Virus record (IMG/VR): IMGVR_UViG_3300030685_000016
Span: 1-64,000 of that record
Source of the DNA: a virus
Strand: one strand, 5' to 3'
DNA length: 64,000 nucleotides
Below are positions 27,306-35,909 of this stretch, piece by piece. Below the pieces are notes generated by a model that saw nothing but the letters and a program-made list of their open reading frames with translations, was not told where the DNA came from and did no database searches. The position numbers and the translations under genes are program-made. Each line of letters opens with the position of its first letter. The stretch's first letter is position 1.

Positions 27306-28154
27306 CTATTTCTTGTGTGCTTGAGGTTGTTCTTGTTGAGGAGAAGCTATTGATTGATTAATTGGAATATGACTTTGTAATCTAGGATCACTTGCATTTT
27401 CCATTAATAAATGAATAAGTTCATTAACAATTTCCTGGGCAACATAATCTGGAAATTCTAATAATTGTGAGGTATCTTCTACTGCATCTACTTCTTCTTG
27501 TGTAAGACGAATAAATTGTGGTGCTCTTAAATAATCCACATAAACTTTTGAAAGTTTAAATATTGCATCATCTTTTCCATAACGAATCTCCATTCTAACT
27601 TTAGATCTATTACCATATCTATATTCTGCAGTTTTTTGAACCAGATCTCCAGGAGTACCTTGAGTATAGTTAACATCTGTAGGTTTAGTAGAAATAGGAT
27701 TAAGTATGTCTGTATTTACATTATTAATATAATAATATGGATTTTTATATGAAGGCCTCATATAATAATTATGTAATAATTGGGATAACATATCAGCAGT
27801 AGCACGTTTTGCTCCTTGCTGCCATTGCATTCCTGCATTATAACATTTATATTGTTTTTGAACAGTATATTCTACTATACAATTCAAAATATGTAAATAA
27901 TCATCTGGTAAATCAACGTCATAGGTTTTATCAAATAAATCTGATGCTGCCCATTCTGTTGCAGGAACTGGTACTAAAACCACTGATCCTTTTAAAACTC
28001 TTAAATCATCTGTTTTTTGTTGATTTACATCATAAGCGTTGTAAGCTTTATTGATGAACTGGTTCACAGCTTTATTTGCAAAATAATTATAATCCTCAAG
28101 CAAAAGACTCGGGGCTTCTCTTTTATTCAATTCAATTAAAGCAGCTTCGAACAT
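27306..28154 (-). CDS. crAss-type ring/connector protein
   Basis: 282 residues, TAG stop. The N-terminal APSLLLEDYNYFANKAVNQF and YDVNQQKTDDLRVLK segments match my recollection of the conserved crAss-like head-tail connector (ring) protein. The C-terminus is Gln/Pro-rich (SPQQEQPQAHKK). Both Trp are TGG. It lies two genes downstream of MCP in the usual crAss order. Confidence 0.78.
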   Translation of the reverse strand: MFEAALIELNKREAPSLLLEDYNYFANKAVNQFINKAYNAYDVNQQKTDDLRVLKGSVVLVPVPATEWAASDLFDKTYDVDLPDDYLHILNCIVEYTVQKQYKCYNAGMQWQQGAKRATADMLSQLLHNYYMRPSYKNPYYYINNVNTDILNPISTKPTDVNYTQGTPGDLVQKTAEYRYGNRSKVRMEIRYGKDDAIFKLSKVYVDYLRAPQFIRLTQEEVDAVEDTSQLLEFPDYVAQEIVNELIHLLMENASDPRLQSHIPINQSIASPQQEQPQAHKK

Positions 28155-28213
28155 TTGTTTTGCTGTGATGGTAGTAAATTATTAGAAAATTAATTTATAA
28201 AATTAATTTATGG

Positions 28214-29119
28214 TTATTTTTTATTAACAGGGCCCCCTTTAGGTTTTAAAGGCACACCTTCTACTAAATTAGATATATCATCTTCGAGTCCGGCACCTTC
28301 CTCAGCAATTTCTTTTTTAGTCATTAACTCAGGATAAGTCTCTCTTTTAATCGAATCTGTTAATTTCTTATATCGAATATCTCTTAAAAATGTAATTGTT
28401 GCTTCTATTGATCCGCCAAGCATTTTATCATCATATTTATAAATACCATCAGAACGTCTAATGACCCCTCTTTCAACAGAATCTAAAATAAATAAATGCA
28501 TTTTCCAATCCTCACCTTCATAAAGTTCAATAATTTTTTTAGGTGTCTTAGCAGCAATTTCTAATAAATAATCTAATACATCTGCAGGTACTGCGTTTTG
28601 TAAATTTCTTCCCAATACTCTAGCTTTTTTCACTCTTTCTTGTTCTGAATCTTCATAGATATATCTTTCAGCTGTGAAAATAACTTGTTTTTTATTAACC
28701 TTAGCTTTTGTGACTTCTCCTGGTCTTTCAACATATAAATCAGCTACACCATATCTTTTAGCTCCACCATCTATAATTAAATTTCCTTGATCATCACGTT
28801 GATATCTATCTTTTGCAATCCAGTTACAATTTTCAATGGCTTCTCAGTGGGCTTTATCTACAATATCATCTAAATCAAATCTTGTTCCATCAACAATTTG
28901 AAAAACTTTATCTGCTGGAACAAAATGTTTTTTACCTTTACTCATTTGATCAATATCATCTTCTGATAAAATCATCTCAGTATTATCAACAGGACCTTTT
29001 ACTGGTTTAACACAATCAGGAAGTCTTCCTGTTCTAGGATTAGGACATGGTTGTATATAATATATTTGATTTACTTTACCATACACACTTCTTAGAAGTA
29101 TTTCATTACTCATATTCAC
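28214..29119 (-). CDS. Conserved structural-region protein
   Basis: 301 residues; TGA at 28844 encodes Trp in DKAHWEAIENCNW (the second Trp is TGG). The N-terminus MNMSNEILLRSVYGKVNQIYY is followed by a Pro/Cys-rich stretch and a helical C-terminal half ending PKGGPVNKK. The gene directly follows the MCP terminator. No enzyme motif. Likely a head or connector protein by position only. Confidence 0.75.
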
Positions 29120-29165
29120 TTTTATTTTTTATATTTACGTATATAATCTAATTAATATTTATCTA

Positions 29166-29195
29166 AATAAAGGAGGAATTGCTTCCTCCTTTATT
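29166..29195 (-). terminator. Hairpin after the major capsid gene
   Basis: AATAAAGGAGGAA and TTCCTCCTTTATT form a perfect 13-bp stem with a 4-nt loop, placed 10 nt after the MCP stop. The T-run after the stem is short (TTTAG), so it may act as an attenuator or mRNA 3'-end stabiliser rather than a full terminator. Confidence 0.75.
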
Positions 29196-29205
29196 ATCTA
29201 TTTTT

Positions 29206-30636
29206 CTAAACTTCTTCAGCAATGAAGGATTTGTAAGGTGCAAAAGCAGCCAATCCTGCATAACCAGCAACGATTAATTTAGATCCAGCAACTGGAGAAC
29301 TAACAATACCACTTGTGATACCATCAATTCCACCTACTCCAGGATATTTAGAAGTAACAAATTCTGCACCAGCTAAAGTAAATCCAGCGATTGCAGGTTG
29401 ATTTGTACTCATATCAGGAGTCATGTCTAAACAAATTCCATAAGCTTTTGTTGGGTATTCTTTTGATAAAGCACGGTCTACCATGAATGTAACTTGATTA
29501 CCTGCAATTTGATATGTAGTAAAAGTTCCACCTACTTTAATAGGATTATCCACTTTCATCATAGCATTTGAATCTCTAGAATATAACATAGTAGGAGTAG
29601 ATCCCCATAATTTTAACCAATCACCAAGAGTTGTATTGATTTGTCCCCAGAATCTATCATTAATAACAAATGTATAGTTATTACCTGTTGGATTAACAGC
29701 TTTTTGATTCATTTGCTCCATTATAGTATTAATAACATTAATATTTAATTTTGCAAATTTGAATTTAGAGGCAAATCTTTCAATTTGTGGAACAAGACCA
29801 TCACCAGCAATTAATGGACGACCATCTTCTGTTAAAACAGTAGATTTTCCATTAACATCCATTGTGGTTTTTTGCCACAATAAAGCGTTGTTTTTCACTG
29901 TATTGAAGTTATCCAATAAGTCTTTTTCCATTTTGTTCAATTTGAACAATTTTTCTTTCATTTCACCAGTACCATCACCTTGGGCAATTTTAATAAACTG
30001 ATCTTCCATCTGTGCATAACGTGCAGAGTAAGAAATATCATTTCTATGCTCAGTTATCCATTGACGATGTTTTTCAATATTACTTTGGTATTTAGTAAAT
30101 CCTTCCTCATGATATTCAGGTTGAATATTTGCTAAGAAACGAGTAGTCATTCCTAATTGACAAGCTGATGCATCTAATATTGCTGAATAATCAGCATCAA
30201 TTAATTGTACTGTATAAACCCAAAAGTTATCAGCTTGTCTTTCTGGAGTTGCTTTTACAATACATTGTTGACGAGAGCCGTCAATTTTAAAGGTATCATA
30301 TTTCTCATAGTATCTTTCTTTAAAATACATGGTAATATCTGCACCAATAGCACCTGTTCCACTTGGAGCAGCTGCAAATTCAACACGTTTAACAAACTCA
30401 ACATCAATTTCCCATTCTATCATGAGAGAATTTATTGGCTGAAATTTATTAGCAGTTTTTGAATTATAATAAATATTCATTAAACCTTCAGTAAGGAATG
30501 TGGCAGTATTTTGAGTATTCATTCTTGCCATAACTCCCATCATCTTTGGTCTAGTTCCTAAAAATTTGTAGAAATCTTCATAAGTTCTACTGTGTGCCAT
30601 TTCTGGCTTTACGTTAACGTAACTTGCTACAATCAT
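29206..30636 (-). CDS. Major capsid protein (HK97 fold, crAss type)
   Basis: 476 residues, TAG stop. The N-terminus (KPEMAHSRTYEDFYKFLGTR) and the middle (FLTEGLMNIYYN, NSLMIEWEIDVEF) match crAss-like MCP; the C-terminal half has the long beta-rich A-domain typical of HK97-fold capsids. It follows the scaffold gene by 10 nt. All seven Trp are TGG although neighbouring genes use TGA. A strong hairpin follows the gene, which fits high-level expression. Confidence 0.93.
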   Translation of the reverse strand: MIVASYVNVKPEMAHSRTYEDFYKFLGTRPKMMGVMARMNTQNTATFLTEGLMNIYYNSKTANKFQPINSLMIEWEIDVEFVKRVEFAAAPSGTGAIGADITMYFKERYYEKYDTFKIDGSRQQCIVKATPERQADNFWVYTVQLIDADYSAILDASACQLGMTTRFLANIQPEYHEEGFTKYQSNIEKHRQWITEHRNDISYSARYAQMEDQFIKIAQGDGTGEMKEKLFKLNKMEKDLLDNFNTVKNNALLWQKTTMDVNGKSTVLTEDGRPLIAGDGLVPQIERFASKFKFAKLNINVINTIMEQMNQKAVNPTGNNYTFVINDRFWGQINTTLGDWLKLWGSTPTMLYSRDSNAMMKVDNPIKVGGTFTTYQIAGNQVTFMVDRALSKEYPTKAYGICLDMTPDMSTNQPAIAGFTLAGAEFVTSKYPGVGGIDGITSGIVSSPVAGSKLIVAGYAGLAAFAPYKSFIAEEV

Positions 30637-30646
30637 TTTTTAAATC

Positions 30647-31621
30647 TTAAAATAAGTCGTGTATATTTTCTTTTCTTTTTGATGCGTTTTGCACAACGAC
30701 ATTAGGCTTAACTGGTTTTTTTAATTTTGCTATCTCTGCTTCGTAAGCATTTTTTATCGCATCAAAGGCTTCCTTGCCATAACGCAAATACCAAGCAGCT
30801 TCGTAAAGTTTTACTGGGTTATTTAAATCTTTATAAAAATTACTTAATCCTTTATCATCTAATTCTAACAAATAAGATAAAGTCTCATTCTTATCTTCAT
30901 CTTCAAGATCAATTCCATGAAACTCATTTATTTTAGTAGCAATATCAACCATTTGATCCGCAAATTGATTGTATTCCTGTTCTCTAAGTTGCTCAGCTTC
31001 TTGAGCCTGAGTAAGTTTATATTGATCTTCAAGAATTTTATATTCTCCTCTTAATTTTGTAACTTTTTTATTAAAAATCTCTGGATTTTGTAATTCTTTT
31101 TCAAGTTCAGCAACTAATTCCTCATCTGTTAATTCAAATTTATTTTTTAAATCTAAAAGAAATAACTCTTGATCATCATATGCGTCTATATCATATGTTG
31201 CCTCAGTTTGTTTTCCTAATTCTGTATAAATTGAATCTTTAAATTGTTGTAAGAAAGTTTCAACTGTTAAATTATTTGATCTTAAATGGTTTAGTAATAA
31301 TATTTCTTCTTCAGCTAAATCAGGAGTAGTTACTTCATCTTCATTTCTTGCATTTAAAATCTCTAGTTGTTCTTCTTTAGTTAATCCGTAAAAGTCAACT
31401 TCTTGTTCTTGATCTTTTTCATCTAATATTTTAATTTTTGCATTACTTATTCCTCTTGATTTTAAGAGTTCATCTAATAATGTGGGCTCTTTAGAAGAAG
31501 AACCTTCTTCTTCTAATAAAAAGTTATCATCATTTAAATTTTCACCTATAATAGGTTCATCATTTACTCCCTCAGTCCCAGAATTTTCATCAAAAAGGTC
31601 ATCAAATTCTTCCATTGTCAT
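30647..31621 (-). CDS. Acidic coiled-coil capsid scaffolding-type protein
   Basis: 324 residues, very acidic at the N-terminus (MEEFDDLFDENSGTEG) and Glu/Lys-rich coiled coil in the middle (EELVAELEKELQNPE, RGEYKILEDQYKLTQ), ending KRKENIHDLF. Position directly upstream of MCP, composition and size fit a scaffolding protein. One Trp, TGG. A TAnnTTTG promoter lies about 85 nt upstream. Confidence 0.78.
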   Translation of the reverse strand: MTMEEFDDLFDENSGTEGVNDEPIIGENLNDDNFLLEEEGSSSKEPTLLDELLKSRGISNAKIKILDEKDQEQEVDFYGLTKEEQLEILNARNEDEVTTPDLAEEEILLLNHLRSNNLTVETFLQQFKDSIYTELGKQTEATYDIDAYDDQELFLLDLKNKFELTDEELVAELEKELQNPEIFNKKVTKLRGEYKILEDQYKLTQAQEAEQLREQEYNQFADQMVDIATKINEFHGIDLEDEDKNETLSYLLELDDKGLSNFYKDLNNPVKLYEAAWYLRYGKEAFDAIKNAYEAEIAKLKKPVKPNVVVQNASKRKENIHDLF

Positions 31622-31705
31622 TAAACATTAATTCATTATATATTTTTTTATCTATATTAATTTATTTTTATTTTTTATGAAATAATTAAAATTAATTTAT
31701 AGTCA

Positions 31706-31713
31706 CAAAAGTA
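31706..31713 (-). promoter_or_regulatory. Bacteroidetes-type -7 element for the scaffold-MCP operon
   Basis: Minus-strand octamer TACTTTTG fits the Bacteroidetes primary-sigma -7 consensus TAnnTTTG. It gives a leader of roughly 75-80 nt before the scaffold ATG. No clear -33 TTTG is visible; the upstream DNA is poly-T-like. An AT-only imperfect inverted repeat (31723-31768) lies just upstream. Confidence 0.5.
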
Positions 31714-31722
31714 ACACGAAAA

Positions 31723-31768
31723 TACTTATAAAATATATAAATATTTAAAAATTTATATTTTATAAGTA
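31723..31768. repeat. AT-only near-perfect inverted repeat
   Basis: TACTTATAAAATATATAAAT (31723-31742) and ATTTATATTTTATAAGTA (31751-31768) are inverted copies with one 2-nt insertion and an 8-nt loop. It lies between the holin-like gene's TAG stop and the scaffold promoter. It could end the upstream transcript or act as a regulatory site. Confidence 0.6.
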
Positions 31769-31793
31769 TAATTCATTATTAATAGTTTTTTTA

Positions 31794-32009
31794 CTATTCT
31801 TTTGTTAATTTTGCAGAGAAACCTACAGCAGCAGCAGCAACTAATACGTATTTGCAAATATCTAAAATTATTTGAGGCAATTGAAGACTTAAAGTAGTGT
31901 TTAATGTTCAAACACTTAAAGCACTTCCCCCAAATGCAAAAGCTAAATTTTTAATTTTTACTCAAAAGATTGGACTTTTTGTTTTTCAGCGTTCAATTAA
32001 TTCTTTCAT
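31794..32009 (-). CDS. Small two-TM protein, holin candidate (TGA=Trp)
   Basis: 71 residues: MKELIERW...SPIFWVKIKNLAFAFGGSALSVW, then LNTTLSLQLPQIILDICKYVLVAAAAVGFSAKLTKE. Two hydrophobic segments joined by a short polar turn and a charged C-terminus are the usual holin shape. The three Trp are TGA and the stop is TAG, so this short gene alone shows TGA read-through together with TAG termination. The next upstream gene encodes an HExxH membrane protein. Holin is inferred from topology only. Confidence 0.65.
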
Positions 32010-32011
32010 AT

Positions 32012-32383
32012 TTATTTTCTTCACATTTGAAATAATTTTCTTGTTTTAAGGTAGTTAAGATTATTTTCATTCTCGTAACATTCTCTTTCAAGTGCTCCTC
32101 TATCTGTTTTATTAAAAGCACAATCTATAAGATCTACTCAATAAAATGCACTTAAGGCAAGAGCTAAGATTAATCATGTATTTATTAATCCAGAACCAAA
32201 TATCAATATTTTTATTAATAACAATATTAACCCAATTGATAAAAATTCAATATATTGTCTACCATGGATATTCTCATGATTAATTACTATAGGTACAAGT
32301 GGCTCTTTATAGAATAAACAGGGCCATATGGTAATATATTTATAATTACCAAAAGGTATTAACTTATTTGGAATTTTTATCAT
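32012..32383 (-). CDS. Small membrane protein with HExxH motif
   Basis: 123 residues with TGA=Trp (32021, 32138, 32174). PIVINHENIHGRQYIEF contains the zinc-peptidase-like HENIH motif with a following RQ, then a hydrophobic segment FLSIGLILLLIKILIFG and a second LILALALSAFYW. The C-terminal ERECYENENNLNYLKTRKLF resembles the tail of Bacteroidetes HExxH-type membrane proteins. It overlaps the next upstream gene's end. Function unknown; HExxH supports a metalloprotease activity but no partner is shown. Confidence 0.65.
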
Positions 32384-32664
32384 TTTAAACCATCAATAAA
32401 TTGATTGGCTTCATCAATAGCATAACCTTCCCATTCTTTAACTTCAGCTTCTGCTTCTTGAATCATTCTACCAATGAATTCTACTCCATTTTTGTAGATA
32501 AATCTTAACATTGCTGATACAGCCAATGGTGAAGCATCTTCAACAATAAATTGATTAACAGCACCACCTTCAGTATATACTACTTGGGTTATTGTTAATT
32601 TAGCAATAGCTTTAATAGCTTCTAATTCTGCTTGTTTTTCTTTGTACTCGTCTATTTTACTCAT
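32377..32664 (-). CDS. Small helical hypothetical protein ending TGA-TAA
   Basis: 95 residues with TGA=Trp: MSKIDEYKEKQAELEAIKAIA...VVYTEGGAVNQF...AIDEANQFIDGLKW. In the standard code it would stop one codon earlier at the TGA at 32380. The TGA is directly followed by TAA, so both codes give nearly the same protein. It overlaps the HExxH gene start by 7 nt. Function unknown; mostly helical and acidic. Confidence 0.7.
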
Positions 32665-32675
32665 GATTTTAAATT

Positions 32676-34262
32676 TTAAAGAATTTGATTTATTAATTGT
32701 ATTTCGTCTGGTAAAAGAATTCTATTCCAGATTGTAAATTTTGATAATAATCCAGATATTGTATATGATAATGAATATCTGGAACCAATATACCAATTTT
32801 TTGTTCCAGATATTGGTGTACCTGCTGATTGATTTATATTTCCATATAAAATATTATTAATGTATATGTTAGTAATACCCAGTGATGTTGACGTTATTAG
32901 AACAGTATATGTGGTATTATAATTTAAATTTCCTCCGATTGCACTCGTTATGTTATTATCTCTTGTAACACTTAGTATACCACTAAAATATATATATAAA
33001 CTCCCATTATCAAATATAACTCCATTTGAATGCATTCTAAATTTAAAAGCAATTGTTAAATCTCCAGATAAATTATCAATTGGATTATATATAAGTCTAG
33101 CTGCTCCATTAAAATACATAGCACCAAGATTACTCTCTGGGGAGAGAATAAATGTAGTAGCAGAGTTGGTTGCTGTTAGGCTATTGGTCTTATCTACCCA
33201 TGTGGCAGATGTGAGACCTTCTGCGTTTAAATTCAATACACATCCAGCTTGAATTAATGATGCATTATCAATTGATAAATTAGAGACTCCAGACCAAACT
33301 GCATATGATAGCGAAGTCCCAACAGCTATAAATAAATCTATAAAAGTTCCATTTCCAGTATGCTGTGTATAACCCAATGAAGTATTAACTCCTACTGTAC
33401 CACTTACGTAATTTATACAATCAAATTTATTAATATATCTTTTATCAATAGTCATCAATCCAGCTTGTTGTAATGTGTTTCCAGCAGTTGTATTAGCTGT
33501 CCCACCAGATATTGTCCAACCAACCCCTTTAGACCATATTGTATCTGTTGCGAAATCTCCATTAACTACTAGATTAGCCCCAGTTGTTCCTATGATTCTG
33601 TCTATCCACTCAATGGGATACTCTGGCTTAGAGTAGTTTATAACTTGCTGAGATGTTAAAGCATAATTAAATACTCTGAACATATAAATAGAACCTTTAA
33701 AGTAACCAGCCCAAAATCTTCCAATATTATAATCAGTAGCTGTAATATTTACACTTGTACTTAATGAAATTAATACATGATCTCTTAGTATACCATCCAA
33801 ATAACAGTCAACATATGAGGATCTTGTAACTATGATTGAAAGTGAATGATTTACTCCAGAAATTATTGCAGAACTTGCATTAGGAAAATAAAGATTAATA
33901 TATGTAGTTGGTGTACCTAACTCAAATGTTAACTGTTTATTATAAATCCATAAACCAATTCCATCACTTCCAGTAGTTTGGCCAAATAAACCTTGATAAG
34001 ATAATGCTGTTTTATCTGAAACATTAAAATTTATTATAATAGAAAAATCATTAACACCAAATGGTGGTAATGAAGATATAATTGATTTTGAGTTTACTCC
34101 ATTACAATCTAATGCTCTCCTTCCATTACCTTTATTATCAAGAACTGGATAAACAGCAGTATTAGTGGGAATTGTTCCACTAACTAAATCTCTACCACCA
34201 CTCCATTCATCTAGGGGTGTGTGAAAAATCATTCCTTTTTGTAGTTCTGCTATTTGTCTCAT
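32676..34262 (-). CDS. LamG-like fibre/adhesin paralogue 1
   Basis: 528 residues. It starts MRQIAELQKGMIFHTPLDEWSGG and contains two concanavalin A/LamG-like beta-sandwich regions (about 60-190 and 370-520) joined by a carbohydrate-module-like middle (TIWSKGVGWTISGGTAN). The same skeleton, including WVDKT-SLTATNS and TIWNRIL, recurs in the next two genes. Likely a receptor-binding or head/tail fibre protein that binds surface glycans. All ten Trp are TGG. Its ATG overlaps the upstream stop as TAATG. Confidence 0.82.
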   Translation of the reverse strand: MRQIAELQKGMIFHTPLDEWSGGRDLVSGTIPTNTAVYPVLDNKGNGRRALDCNGVNSKSIISSLPPFGVNDFSIIINFNVSDKTALSYQGLFGQTTGSDGIGLWIYNKQLTFELGTPTTYINLYFPNASSAIISGVNHSLSIIVTRSSYVDCYLDGILRDHVLISLSTSVNITATDYNIGRFWAGYFKGSIYMFRVFNYALTSQQVINYSKPEYPIEWIDRIIGTTGANLVVNGDFATDTIWSKGVGWTISGGTANTTAGNTLQQAGLMTIDKRYINKFDCINYVSGTVGVNTSLGYTQHTGNGTFIDLFIAVGTSLSYAVWSGVSNLSIDNASLIQAGCVLNLNAEGLTSATWVDKTNSLTATNSATTFILSPESNLGAMYFNGAARLIYNPIDNLSGDLTIAFKFRMHSNGVIFDNGSLYIYFSGILSVTRDNNITSAIGGNLNYNTTYTVLITSTSLGITNIYINNILYGNINQSAGTPISGTKNWYIGSRYSLSYTISGLLSKFTIWNRILLPDEIQLINQIL

Positions 34263-35908
34263 TATTGATTAAGTATTGTTGTTGCTAATTGTATTTCATC
34301 TGTTGAAAGTATTCTATTCCAAATAGTTGGTTTAGATTGTTTTCCAATATAATTTATTGTATTATATTGTGATCCTCCAAAATACCATGATGTAACACTT
34401 AATGGAGTACCACAATTTGAGTTAGGAGTTCCTACTGATACACCATTAATATAAACGTTAGTTATTCCAGCAGATGTTGAAGTAATGATTAATATATATG
34501 TGGTATTGGGTTGTATTGTTGAAAAAGTAACCCATGTAGTAGCATCTCTCTTAACTTGTATTGCAGTTAATCCCGCGTATATACTTATACAAAATCCATT
34601 AGGTAAAGCCAAAACATATCCACTAGATAAATTTAGAATTGGAATAATTTTCATAGCAAATGTAATGTCCCCAGTTAATCCATTCATTCCAGTATAAGCA
34701 ATATTTGCCAAACCATTAAAATTAAAGGCTCCTAAATTACTTGTAGTAGGCATCTGAAATAATGTGGCACTATTAGTAGCAGTCAATGTGTTGGTCTTAT
34801 CAATCCATGTTCCAGAAGTTAATCCTTCAGAAGTGAGATCAAGAATTGAACCAACTTGAACACATGAAATATTATCAATTTGAATATTAAAATTATTTCT
34901 TCCATCAAATGCACAAAAACAAGTAGATAAATCAGAAAATCCTTTAGAATATATTCTAACAATACCAGTTCCAGATAATGTTTGTGCTCCTATATATGAT
35001 AATCCTGTCCAAAATCCATTAAATAAGCAAGTTCCTGAGTTAACTTTATATTTAAATGATAGTTTACATATTTTTCCAGTATCACCAACTGTTTTATTAA
35101 ATGTAATTCTTGGTCTTGTGGCACCAGTTCCTTGTGATGAAACCACTAATAATCCATCTTTAAGATCTGAGATTGGAGAATTTGTGTTAAGTGTCCAAGA
35201 CGATGTTTCACCACCATCAGATAATAATGTTCCAATAATTCCACTTTCAAAATCTCCACCAGAAATTGTTTCAGTTAATACTACTCTATCAGCATATTCT
35301 ATTGCATACTCTGGTTTTGAATAGTTAAGAATTTGTTGATATGATAAAGCATAATTAAAAATTCTACACATTGAGATAGTACCATCAAAATATCCACCAG
35401 TTCCAAATAATCTTGTTGATGCTACTGAATAGTCAAAAACATCAGAAAATGAACCACATGCAACATTGTTTATATAATATGTTCCAATTCCATTATTTCT
35501 TACATAAGATATAGCGTATTCTGTATTTGCTACTAATGCTACTATAGACTGAGTAACTTGTCCCACACCAATCTTGCTTGACTGAATAAAGCCTGTAGAT
35601 AGAATGTAAATTTGAAAAGCGTTACTTGCACCACCAATTATATTTCTTAACGACCCAATAGTATTTGTTTTTATCTTAACTGATACAGAAAAATCATTTG
35701 TACCAAAAGCTGGCATAGATGGTAGTGATACATATGAAGATGCACCATCTCCACTTAACCATCTTCTTCCATTTCCTTCATTATTAATAGTTGGATATGC
35801 AGCAGTAATAATACCAGTAGAACCTCCTACTAAATCACGAGCACCCATCCATTCATCAAATGGTGAGTGAAATATAAGTCCTCGTTGTAAATCTGATATT
35901 TGTCTCAT
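34262..35908 (-). CDS. LamG-like fibre/adhesin paralogue 2
   Basis: 548 residues, starting MRQISDLQRGLIFHSPFDEWMG. Same two LamG-like regions and middle module as its neighbours, ending PTIWNRILSTDEIQLATTIL. The three paralogues share start, domain order and end but differ strongly in the loops, as expected for receptor-binding diversification. All eight Trp are TGG. Translationally coupled to the next gene by TAATG. Confidence 0.82.
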   Translation of the reverse strand: MRQISDLQRGLIFHSPFDEWMGARDLVGGSTGIITAAYPTINNEGNGRRWLSGDGASSYVSLPSMPAFGTNDFSVSVKIKTNTIGSLRNIIGGASNAFQIYILSTGFIQSSKIGVGQVTQSIVALVANTEYAISYVRNNGIGTYYINNVACGSFSDVFDYSVASTRLFGTGGYFDGTISMCRIFNYALSYQQILNYSKPEYAIEYADRVVLTETISGGDFESGIIGTLLSDGGETSSWTLNTNSPISDLKDGLLVVSSQGTGATRPRITFNKTVGDTGKICKLSFKYKVNSGTCLFNGFWTGLSYIGAQTLSGTGIVRIYSKGFSDLSTCFCAFDGRNNFNIQIDNISCVQVGSILDLTSEGLTSGTWIDKTNTLTATNSATLFQMPTTSNLGAFNFNGLANIAYTGMNGLTGDITFAMKIIPILNLSSGYVLALPNGFCISIYAGLTAIQVKRDATTWVTFSTIQPNTTYILIITSTSAGITNVYINGVSVGTPNSNCGTPLSVTSWYFGGSQYNTINYIGKQSKPTIWNRILSTDEIQLATTILNQ

Positions 35909-35909
35909 A

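Noticed and set aside
26526-30462. Plus-strand open frames opposite capsid and structural genes
   Set aside because: They lie antisense to well-supported genes, lack family motifs and have biased composition expected of shadows.
31723-31768. Phage attachment site
   Set aside because: AT-only inverted repeat with no integrase in the window and no tRNA overlap; crAss-like phages are usually not integrative.
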